Shown here piece after piece: positions 1-5,850 of a DNA stretch of 6,915 bases; the first letter of the stretch is position 1; the number at the start of each line of letters is the position of its first letter. The notes beneath the pieces were generated by a model. It ran no database searches, was not told where the DNA came from, and saw nothing but the letters and a program-made list of their open reading frames with translations. The DNA comes from Candidatus Mediterraneibacter gallistercoris (GTDB lineage: Bacteria; Bacillota_A; Clostridia; Lachnospirales; Lachnospiraceae): the NCBI GenBank assembly GCA_019119745.1, contig DWWI01000062.1, positions 1 through 6,915 of the forward strand, read 5' to 3'. The position numbers were made by a program, and so were the translations under genes.

Positions 1-234
1 GGAAGCATTATCAACGGAACCGTGGAGAATTCCGTGATCTTTAAGAAAGTATTTGTGGGAAATAACTGTGTAATCAAGAATTCCATTATTCTGAATGATG
101 TATACCTTGGGGACAATACTTACATTGAAAATTGCATCGTTGAGAGCCGTGACACAATCAGGGCGAACACAAGGCACGTCGGAGAAAATGGTGTGAAAGT
201 CGTAGTTGAAAAAAATGAACGATATGCATTATGA
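1..234 (+). CDS. glgD: GlgD, glucose-1-phosphate adenylyltransferase-like subunit, C-terminal part (5' truncated by window)
   Basis: Only the last 77 residues are present; the frame is open from base 1 and reads GSIINGT before the internal GTG at 22, so 22 is not a start. The residues form imperfect hexapeptide turns (VFVGNNCVIKNSIIL, VYLGDNTYIENCIVE) typical of the left-handed beta-helix that ends ADP-glucose pyrophosphorylase subunits. The tail VKVVVEKNERYAL resembles clostridial GlgD rather than GlgC, from memory. In Firmicutes GlgD pairs with catalytic GlgC to make ADP-glucose from glucose-1-phosphate and ATP for glycogen synthesis; GlgD itself is thought to be mainly a modulatory subunit. 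glgC would be expected just upstream, outside the window. No terminator is seen between this gene and spoVG, so read-through is possible. The family call is secure; GlgD over GlgC is likely but rests on a short tail. Confidence 0.8.
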   Translation, partial: GSIINGTVENSVIFKKVFVGNNCVIKNSIILNDVYLGDNTYIENCIVESRDTIRANTRHVGENGVKVVVEKNERYAL

Positions 235-269
235 CCTTGTACAGGGATAATAACTGCAGGGCCGTAAAG

Positions 270-296
270 GGAGGATATGAGACTGGACATTTGAGA
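270..296 (+). promoter_or_regulatory. possible sigma-H-type promoter for spoVG
   Basis: The stretch GGAGGATAT at 270-278 fits the -35 consensus of sigma-H (RnAGGAwWW), the factor that drives spoVG in Bacillus subtilis. At the position where GAAT should occur (293-296) the sequence is GAGA, so the -10 is only a half match. The G-rich -35 can also be read as a ribosome-binding-like run. This is a weak call based on position and one good half site. Confidence 0.25.
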
Positions 297-304
297 CTTG
301 ACAT
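279..304 (+). repeat. imperfect 12-bp tandem repeat ahead of spoVG
   Basis: GAGACTGGACAT (279-290) and GAGACTTGACAT (293-304) differ at one base and are 14 bases apart start to start. They lie in the glgD-spoVG gap, 57-82 bases before the spoVG start codon. The second copy contains TTGACA, but no -10 box follows at normal spacing. The repeat may be a regulator site or a chance duplication. Confidence 0.5.
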
Positions 305-360
305 ATAAAACACTGACAGGCCCCGCAGGTAATGCAATAGAGAAAGGAGACCTGGAGAGT

Positions 361-648
361 ATGCAGATCACAGATGTACGCGTTCGCAAAGTCGCGAAAG
401 AGGGGAAATTAAAAGCCGTGGTATCTATCACGATCGATGATGAGTTCGTGGTTCATGATATCAAAGTAATAGAGGGAGAAAAGGGAATGTTTATCGCAAT
501 GCCGAGCAAGAAAGCTCTGGACGGCGAATATAGAGACATTGCACATCCGATTAATTCAGCTACAAGAGAGCGGATTCAGTCCACGATTCTTGAAAAGTAT
601 GAAGAGTCGCTCGAAGAGGAGGAGCCGGTCGTGGTTGACGAGATGTAG
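361..648 (+). CDS. spoVG: SpoVG, septation/sporulation regulatory protein
   Basis: This encodes 95 residues, close to the 97 of B. subtilis SpoVG. It starts [11 protein letters not shown] and carries the conserved core with [11 protein letters not shown] (about residues 27-37), the FIAMPSKK segment (about 40-47) and [12 protein letters not shown] (about 55-66), then an acidic tail rich in glutamate. SpoVG is a small nucleic-acid-binding protein that affects asymmetric septation, cell envelope and virulence genes in Firmicutes. The ATG at 361 is chosen because homology begins exactly there and AAGGAG lies at 344-349, 11 bases upstream; the open frame extends back to 298 without family similarity. 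It sits downstream of glgD, an arrangement I recall in other Clostridia, and ends at a hairpin terminator. Presence of SpoVG does not prove sporulation, since non-sporing Firmicutes have it. Confidence 0.95.
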   Translation: MQITDVRVRKVAKEGKLKAVVSITIDDEFVVHDIKVIEGEKGMFIAMPSKKALDGEYRDIAHPINSATRERIQSTILEKYEESLEEEEPVVVDEM

Positions 649-710
649 GCAGGAAGGACGAAAAAAGTTCGGACTGCCGGGAACGGAAAAATAATATGGA
701 AAAGTGAGAG

Positions 711-743
711 GGGCTGCCGTGTTTACGGCGGCCCTTCTTATAT
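711..743 (+). terminator. intrinsic terminator after spoVG, possibly bidirectional
   Basis: GGGCTGCCGT (711-720) pairs with ACGGCGGCCC (725-734) across a GTTT loop, a 10-bp stem with one G-U pair, followed by the T-rich TTCTTATATT. It lies 62 bases after the spoVG stop and 20 bases beyond the stop of the converging pseudouridine synthase gene. On the minus strand the same stem is followed by CTCTCACTTTT, a weaker U-tract, so it may also stop that transcript. Confidence 0.85.
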
Positions 744-763
744 TGCGTGTCTGTATCCGCAGG

Positions 764-1441
764 CTAAATCCCGGAAACAACCGGTAGTTCAAATACCATT
801 TCTTTCCTGTTTACGGGATGCTTGAATTCAAGTCTGTATGCAAGTAATTTCAGTGAGTAAGCATCTGTTTTTCCGTACTTCCTGTCTCCGACGAGGGGGC
901 ATCCGATATTTGCCATCTGCACCCGGATCTGGTGATGACGTCCGGTATCTAATTGGATTTTTACAAGCGAGGTGACAGGACAGGAGTCTTTATAAATCTC
1001 TTCTACCTGATAATGAAGTTTTGCCAGTTTTGCACCTGAAGTTTCCTTTGTGCAGACCCGGGATATATTGTTCCGCCCGTCCTTTATCAGATAGTTTTCC
1101 AGTGTGCCTTTAGCCGGATCGGGGACCCCGGTTACGATGGCGCGGTAATATTTGCCGAATCCGGAGGTGGTGAGCTGGCGCGTCAGATCTTTGGCGGCGG
1201 CAGGTGTTCTGGCAAATACGAGGAGCCCTTCTACCGGCTGGTCGAGTCGGTGGATGACGGCAAGGTATGGAGTCCTGATTGAGCTGTTCCTTTTCTCAGA
1301 AGAAACCAGATAATTTTTTAAAAGGCTTACCATATCGGCCGTGCCAATCCGGGCGCTCTGAACGGGAATGCCTGCCGGTTTATGGCAGACGATAATGTGT
1401 GGGTCTTCATATATAATAAGTGTTTTGATGTCCGGCTTCAT
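764..1441 (-). CDS. RluA-family RNA pseudouridine synthase, short form without S4 domain
   Basis: The product has 225 residues and starts MKPDIKTLIIYEDPHIIVCHKPAG. The catalytic motif is HRLDQPVEGLLVFA, with the expected nucleophilic aspartate at residue 67. The family's C-terminal motif reads GRHHQIRVQMANIGCPLVGD, followed by KYG. These identify an enzyme that isomerises uridine to pseudouridine in rRNA or tRNA. Homology begins directly with the catalytic domain, so the N-terminal S4 RNA-binding domain found in RluC and RluD is absent, as in RluA and TruC. The target base cannot be told from sequence, so no symbol is given. The start at 1441 (ATG) is chosen because GAAAGGA lies at 1457-1451 with a 9-base gap; upstream in-frame ATGs at 1516 and 1495 fall at or within the predicted promoter. 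It is divergent from the xpaC-like gene and convergent with spoVG. Confidence 0.9.
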   Translation of the reverse strand: MKPDIKTLIIYEDPHIIVCHKPAGIPVQSARIGTADMVSLLKNYLVSSEKRNSSIRTPYLAVIHRLDQPVEGLLVFARTPAAAKDLTRQLTTSGFGKYYRAIVTGVPDPAKGTLENYLIKDGRNNISRVCTKETSGAKLAKLHYQVEEIYKDSCPVTSLVKIQLDTGRHHQIRVQMANIGCPLVGDRKYGKTDAYSLKLLAYRLEFKHPVNRKEMVFELPVVSGI

Positions 1442-1457
1442 TGTTTCTGTTCCTTTC

Positions 1458-1486
1458 TTGACTTTTATACGGGCAGCGACTAAACT
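1458..1486 (+). promoter_or_regulatory. sigma-A-type promoter for the xpaC-telA operon
   Basis: TTGACT at 1458-1463 and TAAACT at 1481-1486 are 17 bases apart, matching 5/6 and 4/6 of the housekeeping consensus. The predicted start is near 1493, giving a leader of about 44 bases. Its -10 lies one base from the -10 of the opposing promoter, so the two sites cannot both be occupied by polymerase. Confidence 0.6.
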
Positions 1487-1487
1487 G

Positions 1488-1516
1488 ATTATCATATAAA
1501 AGAATTTTGCGGTCAA
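1488..1516 (-). promoter_or_regulatory. sigma-A-type promoter for the pseudouridine synthase gene
   Basis: On the minus strand TTGACC (1516-1511) is followed after 17 bases by GATAAT (1493-1488), matching the consensus in 5/6 and 5/6 positions. Transcription would begin near 1481, giving a leader of about 40 bases to the ATG at 1441. This supports 1441 as the start, because upstream start codons would lie at or within the promoter. Confidence 0.7.
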
Positions 1517-1523
1517 GCTTTTT

Positions 1524-1530
1524 TAGGAGG
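1524..1530 (+). promoter_or_regulatory. ribosome binding site deciding the xpaC-like start
   Basis: TAGGAGG lies six bases before the ATG at 1537 and is nearly perfectly complementary to the 16S rRNA tail. It makes 1537 the start rather than the in-frame candidate at 1507, which lies upstream of this site. Confidence 0.85.
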
Positions 1531-1536
1531 CGCTTC

Positions 1537-2784
1537 ATGATAAATAACGATTGGGAACGATTTGGAGACGAGATACGAAGAACGATTCAGAATGCTGTGG
1601 ATAACAGAGATTTCAGCAGGCTGAACCAGACGGTCTCGGATACGATCGGAAAAGCGATGGATACGGTATCCCGGGGGATGAAGGACGCTAAGGGCGCTGC
1701 GGGTGTAAATATGGACAGTGTGTTCGGAAATAATTCCGGCAGCCGGAAGAACAATTATAATACGCGTCGCGCCGATGCCGGACAGCAGCAGTATCAGCAG
1801 ACTGCAAGTCCGGCGAAGAAGCTGCTGTATCTCAAAGGAACATCTACAAGGATAGGCGGAATGTTTCTGGCGGTGACAGGATATATTTTCACCGCAGGCT
1901 CTATCATATTTCTGCTGCTTCTGGCCCTGGGCGCAGCGGCGACAGGTTTTGATATCGTGCTGAAAGTCGGGATGACAATCTTCGGGCTGTTTGGCATTGT
2001 TTTCCTTGTCATGGCTCTTGCCGGTACGAACATGGTGTGTTCGGTAGGGAGGTTCCGGAAATATGTCAAGGTGATCAAAGACAGAGAATACTGTGATATA
2101 AAAGAGCTTGCCCAGAAAACAGGACGGTCCGTAAAAGCGGTAGTGAAAGATCTGAAGAAGATGATCCGAAAAGGATGGTTCTGTCAGGGCCATCTGGATG
2201 AGCAGGGCACCTGTCTGATGACCAGCAACGATGCTTACAGCCAGTACACGGCCCTGATGGAGCGGACAAAAAGGGAAAAAGCCGAGCGCGAGGCTGCCGC
2301 AGCGAAACAGCAGGAGGAGTTCTCGAAACTTTCACCTGAAGTACAGAAGATCGTTCAGGCCGGAGACGACTATGTGAGAAAGATCCGGGAGGCAAACGAC
2401 GCAATTCCGGGGGAGGAGATATCTGCAAAAATATCGAGAATGGAAATGCTTGTAGACCGGATTTTTGACCGGGTGGAGGAACATCCGGAATCGGTCGATG
2501 ACATCCGGAAACTGATGGAATACTACCTGCCGACAACAATCAAACTTCTGGATGCGTATGAAGATCTGGATGCGCAGCCGGTGCAGGGAGAAAATATTAT
2601 AACAGCCAAGCGGGAAATCGAGAAAACAATAGACACGCTGAATGTGGCGTTTGAAAAACTCCTGGACGACCTGTTTCAGGATACGGCGTGGGATCTGTCC
2701 TCTGATATCTCCGTGCTGCAGACAATGCTGGCACAGGAAGGACTGACCGAAGATGGCTTGAAAAGTGCAGGAAAGAAAATTTAA
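1537..2784 (+). CDS. xpaC: XpaC-family (5-bromo-4-chloroindolyl phosphate hydrolysis family) membrane protein
   Basis: The product has 415 residues. Residues 1-50 form an amphipathic helical head (MINNDWERFGDEIRRTIQ), and 51-95 a low-complexity Asn/Gln/Gly linker. Two hydrophobic segments follow at about 107-134 and 139-163. Residues 183-232 look like a winged helix-turn-helix fold (DIKELAQKTGRSVKAVVKDL, then a Gly-rich wing and a closing strand). A charged coiled-coil spans about 240-265. The C-terminal third (about 265-402), with YYLPTTIKLLDAYEDL and a helix ending in LQTMLAQEGL, is the part I recognise as XpaC. The name comes from a B. subtilis phenotype on a chromogenic phosphate; a true hydrolase activity is not established and no phosphatase motif is visible. 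telA follows 26 bases later, the same pairing as B. subtilis xpaC-yaaN, which strengthens the call. A role in membrane or toxic-compound stress is inference. Confidence 0.8.
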   Translation: MINNDWERFGDEIRRTIQNAVDNRDFSRLNQTVSDTIGKAMDTVSRGMKDAKGAAGVNMDSVFGNNSGSRKNNYNTRRADAGQQQYQQTASPAKKLLYLKGTSTRIGGMFLAVTGYIFTAGSIIFLLLLALGAAATGFDIVLKVGMTIFGLFGIVFLVMALAGTNMVCSVGRFRKYVKVIKDREYCDIKELAQKTGRSVKAVVKDLKKMIRKGWFCQGHLDEQGTCLMTSNDAYSQYTALMERTKREKAEREAAAAKQQEEFSKLSPEVQKIVQAGDDYVRKIREANDAIPGEEISAKISRMEMLVDRIFDRVEEHPESVDDIRKLMEYYLPTTIKLLDAYEDLDAQPVQGENIITAKREIEKTIDTLNVAFEKLLDDLFQDTAWDLSSDISVLQTMLAQEGLTEDGLKSAGKKI

Positions 2785-2797
2785 ATGCAGAATAAAT

Positions 2798-2804
2798 GGA
2801 GGAA
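2798..2804 (+). promoter_or_regulatory. ribosome binding site deciding the telA start
   Basis: GGAGGAA is six bases before the ATG at 2811. An in-frame ATG at 2796 overlaps this site and has no good binding site of its own, so 2811 is preferred; the earlier start would add only MEEEK. Confidence 0.8.
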
Positions 2805-2810
2805 GAGAAA

Positions 2811-3953
2811 ATGGGCAATGATTTTCAGGATGTAAGCACAGCACCTACACTGACTCTGGATCCGTTCCAGACACAGGAGACAAAGCAGCCGCCTGTTGAG
2901 GAGAAAAAAGAAGAACCGGCGCTGGATGAGAGTATTCTTACAGATGAAGAACGCAGGACAGTGGATGCGTTTGCGCAGCAGATCGATCTGACTAATTCCA
3001 CGCTGGTACTGCAGTACGGAGCGGGAACCCAGAAGAAAATGGCGGATTTTTCAGAAGACGCACTCAATAATGTGCGCTCGAAAGATCTCGGGGAAGTGGG
3101 CGAACTCTTAAGCGGCGTGGTAAAAGAATTGAAAGGCTTCGACGAAGAGGAAGAAAAGGGCGGTATCTTCGGGCTTTTTAAGAAAGCGTCGAATAAGATC
3201 GATTCCATGAAAGCAAAGTATGCCAAAGCCGAGGCAAATGTCAATGAGATCGTGAAAGTGCTTGAAAAGCACCAGGTGCAGCTCATGAAAGATACAGCTC
3301 TGCTGGACAAGATGTATGAACTGAACCTGACCTATTTTAAGGAATTGTCCATGTATATCCTCGCCGGCAAAAAGAAGCTGGCCGAAGTAAGGAATACTCA
3401 GCTCAAGGAGCTCCTGGATAAAGCAAAACTGTCCGGCCTTCCGGAGGACGCACAGGCTGCAAAAGATCTGGATTCGATGTGTAATCGTTTTGAGAAGAAG
3501 ATCCATGATCTTGAACTGACACGGATGATCTCAATCCAGACAGCTCCCCAGATCCGGCTTGTCCAGAACAATGATACACTGATGGTGGAGAAAATCCAGT
3601 CTACTATTGTCAATACTATTCCGCTGTGGAAGAGTCAGATGGTGCTCGCCCTCGGCGTAGAGCATTCCGCACAGGCGGCTGCTGCGCAGAGGGAAGTGAC
3701 GGACATGACCAATGAACTTCTGAAGAAGAATGCGGAGAAGCTGAAGATGGCGACCATCGACACGGCGAAAGAGTCCGAGCGCGGCATCGTGGATATGGAG
3801 ACGCTTAAGGCGACGAACGAATCCCTGATCTCTACGCTGGATGAGGTTATGAATATCCAGAGGGAAGGACGCCAGAAGAGGGCGGAGGCAGAGGAAGGTC
3901 TGCGGAATATGGAGCAGGAACTCAAAGCAAAGCTGCTGGAGATTCAGGGGTAA
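2811..3953 (+). CDS. telA: TelA/YaaN family toxic anion resistance protein
   Basis: The product has 380 residues, close to the size of B. subtilis YaaN. After a disordered acidic and Pro-rich N-terminus (about 1-45), the protein is almost wholly helical, with long coiled-coil stretches at about 135-235 and 290-378. The family hallmark is at about 238-283: MISIQTAPQIRL, then QNNDTLMVEKIQSTI and NTIPLWKSQMVLALG. No signal peptide or membrane segment is seen, so it is probably cytoplasmic or bound to a membrane partner, plausibly the XpaC protein encoded just upstream in the same operon. TelA homologues are linked to tellurite and other toxic-compound or bacteriocin tolerance in several bacteria, but the biochemical activity is unknown. 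No terminator with a U-tract is seen after its stop, so transcription may run into the proS leader. Confidence 0.92.
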   Translation: MGNDFQDVSTAPTLTLDPFQTQETKQPPVEEKKEEPALDESILTDEERRTVDAFAQQIDLTNSTLVLQYGAGTQKKMADFSEDALNNVRSKDLGEVGELLSGVVKELKGFDEEEEKGGIFGLFKKASNKIDSMKAKYAKAEANVNEIVKVLEKHQVQLMKDTALLDKMYELNLTYFKELSMYILAGKKKLAEVRNTQLKELLDKAKLSGLPEDAQAAKDLDSMCNRFEKKIHDLELTRMISIQTAPQIRLVQNNDTLMVEKIQSTIVNTIPLWKSQMVLALGVEHSAQAAAAQREVTDMTNELLKKNAEKLKMATIDTAKESERGIVDMETLKATNESLISTLDEVMNIQREGRQKRAEAEEGLRNMEQELKAKLLEIQG

Positions 3954-4002
3954 AGCTGTCCGTTTATTACAGGCGGCAGAGTGATGCCAGAATAACAGCC
4001 GG

Positions 4003-4031
4003 TTGACATACCGCGTGATTTCGGTTACAAT
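4003..4031 (+). promoter_or_regulatory. sigma-A promoter for the T-box-proS unit
   Basis: TTGACA at 4003-4008 is a perfect -35 and TACAAT at 4026-4031 a 5/6 -10, with the optimal 17-base spacer. Transcription should begin near 4038, which coincides with the start of the T-box Stem I. This is the strongest promoter by consensus in the window. Confidence 0.85.
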
Positions 4032-4037
4032 CACAGT

Positions 4038-4280
4038 TACGGACAGCGATGAACGGGATTAGTATATACGGAAAAATGCTACAGAGAGAAGGCGGATGGT
4101 GCGAGCCTTTTGCAGGACTGTATAGAACCGGCCCGGGAGCTTCTGCATGAAAGTGCAGCGTATGTACCGCGTTAAGGACGAAAGAGTGAACTGCGCAGGC
4201 GCAGTTAATTAGGGTGGTACCGCCGGGATATCCGGTCCCTTGTTATGAGGGACACAAGATGTCCCGGCGTTCTTTTTTAT
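4038..4280 (+). promoter_or_regulatory. T-box riboswitch, proline-responsive (specifier CCG), controlling proS
   Basis: The 14-base T-box AGGGTGGTACCGCC lies at 4211-4224; its TGGT (4215-4218) can pair with the ACCA end of an uncharged tRNA. Stem I is resolvable: CGGG (4054-4057) pairs with CCCG (4132-4135), TATAC (4065-4069) with GTATA (4120-4124), and AAGGC (4089-4093) with GCCTT (4105-4109), closing a distal loop with the conserved GGTGCGA. Between them, AGTA (4061-4064) opposite GAA (4125-4127) forms the usual S-turn. The specifier just after is CCG (4128-4130), a proline codon, matching the downstream gene. A further hairpin, CTGCA/TGCAG (4143-4158), fits Stem III, and AACTGCGC/GCGCAGTT (4189-4206) fits the variable antiterminator hairpin. 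Uncharged tRNA-Pro should stabilise the antiterminator and let transcription continue. I could not pair the antiterminator's base strand with confidence. Confidence 0.95.
4221..4278 (+). terminator. T-box regulatory terminator before proS
   Basis: CGCCGGGATATC (4221-4232) pairs with GATGTCCCGGCG (4258-4269), 12 bp with one G-U, capped by an inner stem GTCCCT/AGGGAC (4235-4240 with 4248-4253), and followed by TTCTTTTTT (4270-4278). The 5' strand starts inside the T-box sequence, so terminator and antiterminator exclude each other, as expected for transcriptional T-box control. Confidence 0.93.
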
Positions 4281-4319
4281 GAAGGAGCGCATTTAGAAAA
4301 TGTGTAAAGGAGAAGAAAG

Positions 4320-5762
4320 ATGGCAAAGGAAAAGAAACTGGTACAGTCTATTACATCCAGAGATGAAGATTTCGCCCAGTGGTACACGGACGTTGTACGC
4401 GAGGCGAAGCTGTGTGATTATTCAGGCGTAAAAGGATGTCTGAATTACCTGCCGAACGGCTATGCGCTGTGGGAGAATATTCAGGCGGATCTTGACAGAC
4501 GTTTTAAAGAGACGGGAGTGGAAAATGTATATCTTCCGGTCCTGATCCCGGAGAGTCTGCTCCAGAAAGAAAAAGACCATATCGAGGGCTTTGCTCCCGA
4601 GGTGGCATGGGTGACACACGGCGGAATGGAGCCGCTTCAGGAGCGTTTCTGCATCCGTCCTACATCCGAGACTCTGTTCTGCGATGTATGGAGCAAGACA
4701 GTGCAGTCCTACCGTGACCTGCCGAAGGTGTGGAACCAGTGGTGTTCTGTTCTCCGCTGGGAGAAGACTACAAGACCGTTCCTCCGCTCCAGAGAGTTCC
4801 TGTGGCAGGAGGGGCATACGATCCACGCGACATATGAGGAAGCGGAAGAGCGTACAAAGATGATGTGGGAAGTCTACAAGAGCTTTGTAGAAGATGACCT
4901 CGCAATTCCGGTTGTTGCAGGACGCAAGACAGAGAGCGAGAAATTTGCCGGAGCTCAGGATACTTATACGATCGAGGCGCTGATGCATGACGGACAGGCG
5001 CTTCAGTCTGCGACAAGTCATTTCTTCGGAAATGCATTCCCGGATGCGTTTAATATCAAATATGCAGATAAGAATAACGAACTTCACAGTGTCTATGAGA
5101 CTTCATGGGGACTGTCAACGAGAATCATCGGAGCGATCATCATGGTACACGGCGATGACAGCGGTCTGGTGCTTCCGCCGAGGATCGCACCGGTCCAGAC
5201 GAGAGTCATTCCGATCGCACAGCACAAAGAGGGTGTGCTTGATAAGGCAAATGAACTTCTCGATGCCCTGAAGGCAGCAGGCTACCGTGCGAAGATCGAT
5301 GATTCCGAGAAGAGCCCGGGATGGAAATTCAGCGAGCAGGAGATGCTTGGTATCCCGACACGTATCGAGATCGGTCCGAAGGATATTGAGAACGGACAGG
5401 TTGTAGTTGTCCGCCGTGATACGAGAGAAAAGATCGTTGTTGCTATCGATGAGATCACGACAAAGCTTGGCGAGATCCTCGAGACAATCCAGAAAGATCT
5501 CTATGCAAAGGCAAAAGCATTTCTTGATGACCATATCAGCACGGCGACTACGATGGACGAGATGAAAGATGCTGTCCAGAACAAGAAAGGCTTCGTCAAA
5601 GCAATGTGGTGCGGAGAGGAAGAGTGCGAGGATGAGATCAAGGCCCAGACAGGCGGCGTGACATCCAGATGTATTCCTATGGAAGAAGAGCATCTCTCCG
5701 ATGTGTGTGTATGCTGCGGGAAACCGGCGAAACACATGGTTTACTGGGGAAGAGCATATTAA
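4320..5762 (+). CDS. proS: Prolyl-tRNA synthetase, archaeal/eukaryotic-type with C-terminal zinc domain
   Basis: This 480-residue class II synthetase joins proline to tRNA-Pro using ATP in the cytoplasm. Motif 1 lies around 70-91 ([18 protein letters not shown]). The proline-site loop RPTSET is at 113-118, motif 2 at 146-167 (RWEKTTRPF, then FLWQEGHT), and motif 3 around 282-290 (GLVLPPRIA). An anticodon-binding domain follows at about 291-395. The C-terminal domain has a Cys4-like zinc site (C431, C436, C463 and C466, with an extra C465) and ends in a terminal tyrosine, WGRAY, as in Thermus-type enzymes. There is no large insertion between motifs 2 and 3, so the cis-editing domain of the longer bacterial form is missing. 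The start has AAAGGAG at 4306-4312, seven bases upstream. A proline T-box controls it. It is transcribed ahead of the cysK-like gene, which has its own promoter. Confidence 0.97.
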   Translation: MAKEKKLVQSITSRDEDFAQWYTDVVREAKLCDYSGVKGCLNYLPNGYALWENIQADLDRRFKETGVENVYLPVLIPESLLQKEKDHIEGFAPEVAWVTHGGMEPLQERFCIRPTSETLFCDVWSKTVQSYRDLPKVWNQWCSVLRWEKTTRPFLRSREFLWQEGHTIHATYEEAEERTKMMWEVYKSFVEDDLAIPVVAGRKTESEKFAGAQDTYTIEALMHDGQALQSATSHFFGNAFPDAFNIKYADKNNELHSVYETSWGLSTRIIGAIIMVHGDDSGLVLPPRIAPVQTRVIPIAQHKEGVLDKANELLDALKAAGYRAKIDDSEKSPGWKFSEQEMLGIPTRIEIGPKDIENGQVVVVRRDTREKIVVAIDEITTKLGEILETIQKDLYAKAKAFLDDHISTATTMDEMKDAVQNKKGFVKAMWCGEEECEDEIKAQTGGVTSRCIPMEEEHLSDVCVCCGKPAKHMVYWGRAY

Positions 5763-5766
5763 AATA

Positions 5767-5834
5767 TCTGAAAATCAGTTGAGCTCTCCTGCGTGTCGTA
5801 ATATAATAATATGATGGGATGAATGATTTTCAGA
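5767..5834 (+). repeat. 11-bp perfect inverted repeat flanking the cysK promoter
   Basis: TCTGAAAATCA at 5767-5777 and TGATTTTCAGA at 5824-5834 are exact reverse complements, separated by 46 bases that contain the promoter and predicted start site. Each arm is itself a short dyad TGA-N3-TCA. The left arm abuts the -35 and the right arm lies in the 5' leader next to the ribosome binding site. This looks more like a paired operator than a terminator, since no U-tract follows. The regulator is unknown. Confidence 0.6.
5779..5807 (+). promoter_or_regulatory. sigma-A promoter for the cysK-like gene
   Basis: TTGAGC at 5779-5784 (4/6) and a perfect TATAAT at 5802-5807 are 17 bases apart. Transcription should start near 5814, giving a leader of about 37 bases before the ATG at 5851. 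The promoter lies wholly between the arms of an inverted repeat. Confidence 0.75.
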
Positions 5835-5838
5835 AAGG
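5832..5838 (+). promoter_or_regulatory. weakly placed ribosome binding site of the cysK-like gene
   Basis: AGAAAGG ends 12 bases before the ATG at 5851, longer than the usual 6-9. It overlaps the right arm of the inverted repeat (5824-5834). A nearer ATG at 5840 is out of frame and opens only a four-codon reading frame, so 5851 is kept as the start because it gives the family's normal N-terminus. Confidence 0.5.
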
Positions 5839-5850
5839 TATGAGAACACA

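Noticed and set aside
298..326. TTGACA at 298-303 as a -35 box for spoVG
   Set aside because: The expected -10 position 16-18 bases later is CCCCGC-like, with no TATAAT resemblance. The in-frame TTG extension of spoVG from 298 also has no family similarity.
667..684. Small GTTC/GAAC hairpin after spoVG
   Set aside because: It has only four clean pairs plus a bulged G/C part and no U-tract; the stronger terminator lies at 711-743.
1513..2193. Long minus-strand open frame of 226 codons
   Set aside because: It lies opposite the well-supported xpaC-like gene, has no recognisable domain, and looks like an antisense shadow of biased codon use.
4189..4206. Perfect hairpin AACTGCGC/GCGCAGTT as a terminator
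   Set aside because: It is followed by AATTAGGGTGG rather than a U-tract, and its position just before the T-box fits the variable antiterminator hairpin.
4422..5087. Minus-strand open frame of 221 codons inside proS
   Set aside because: proS is certain on the other strand; the antisense product is Cys/Arg/Leu-rich with no family features.
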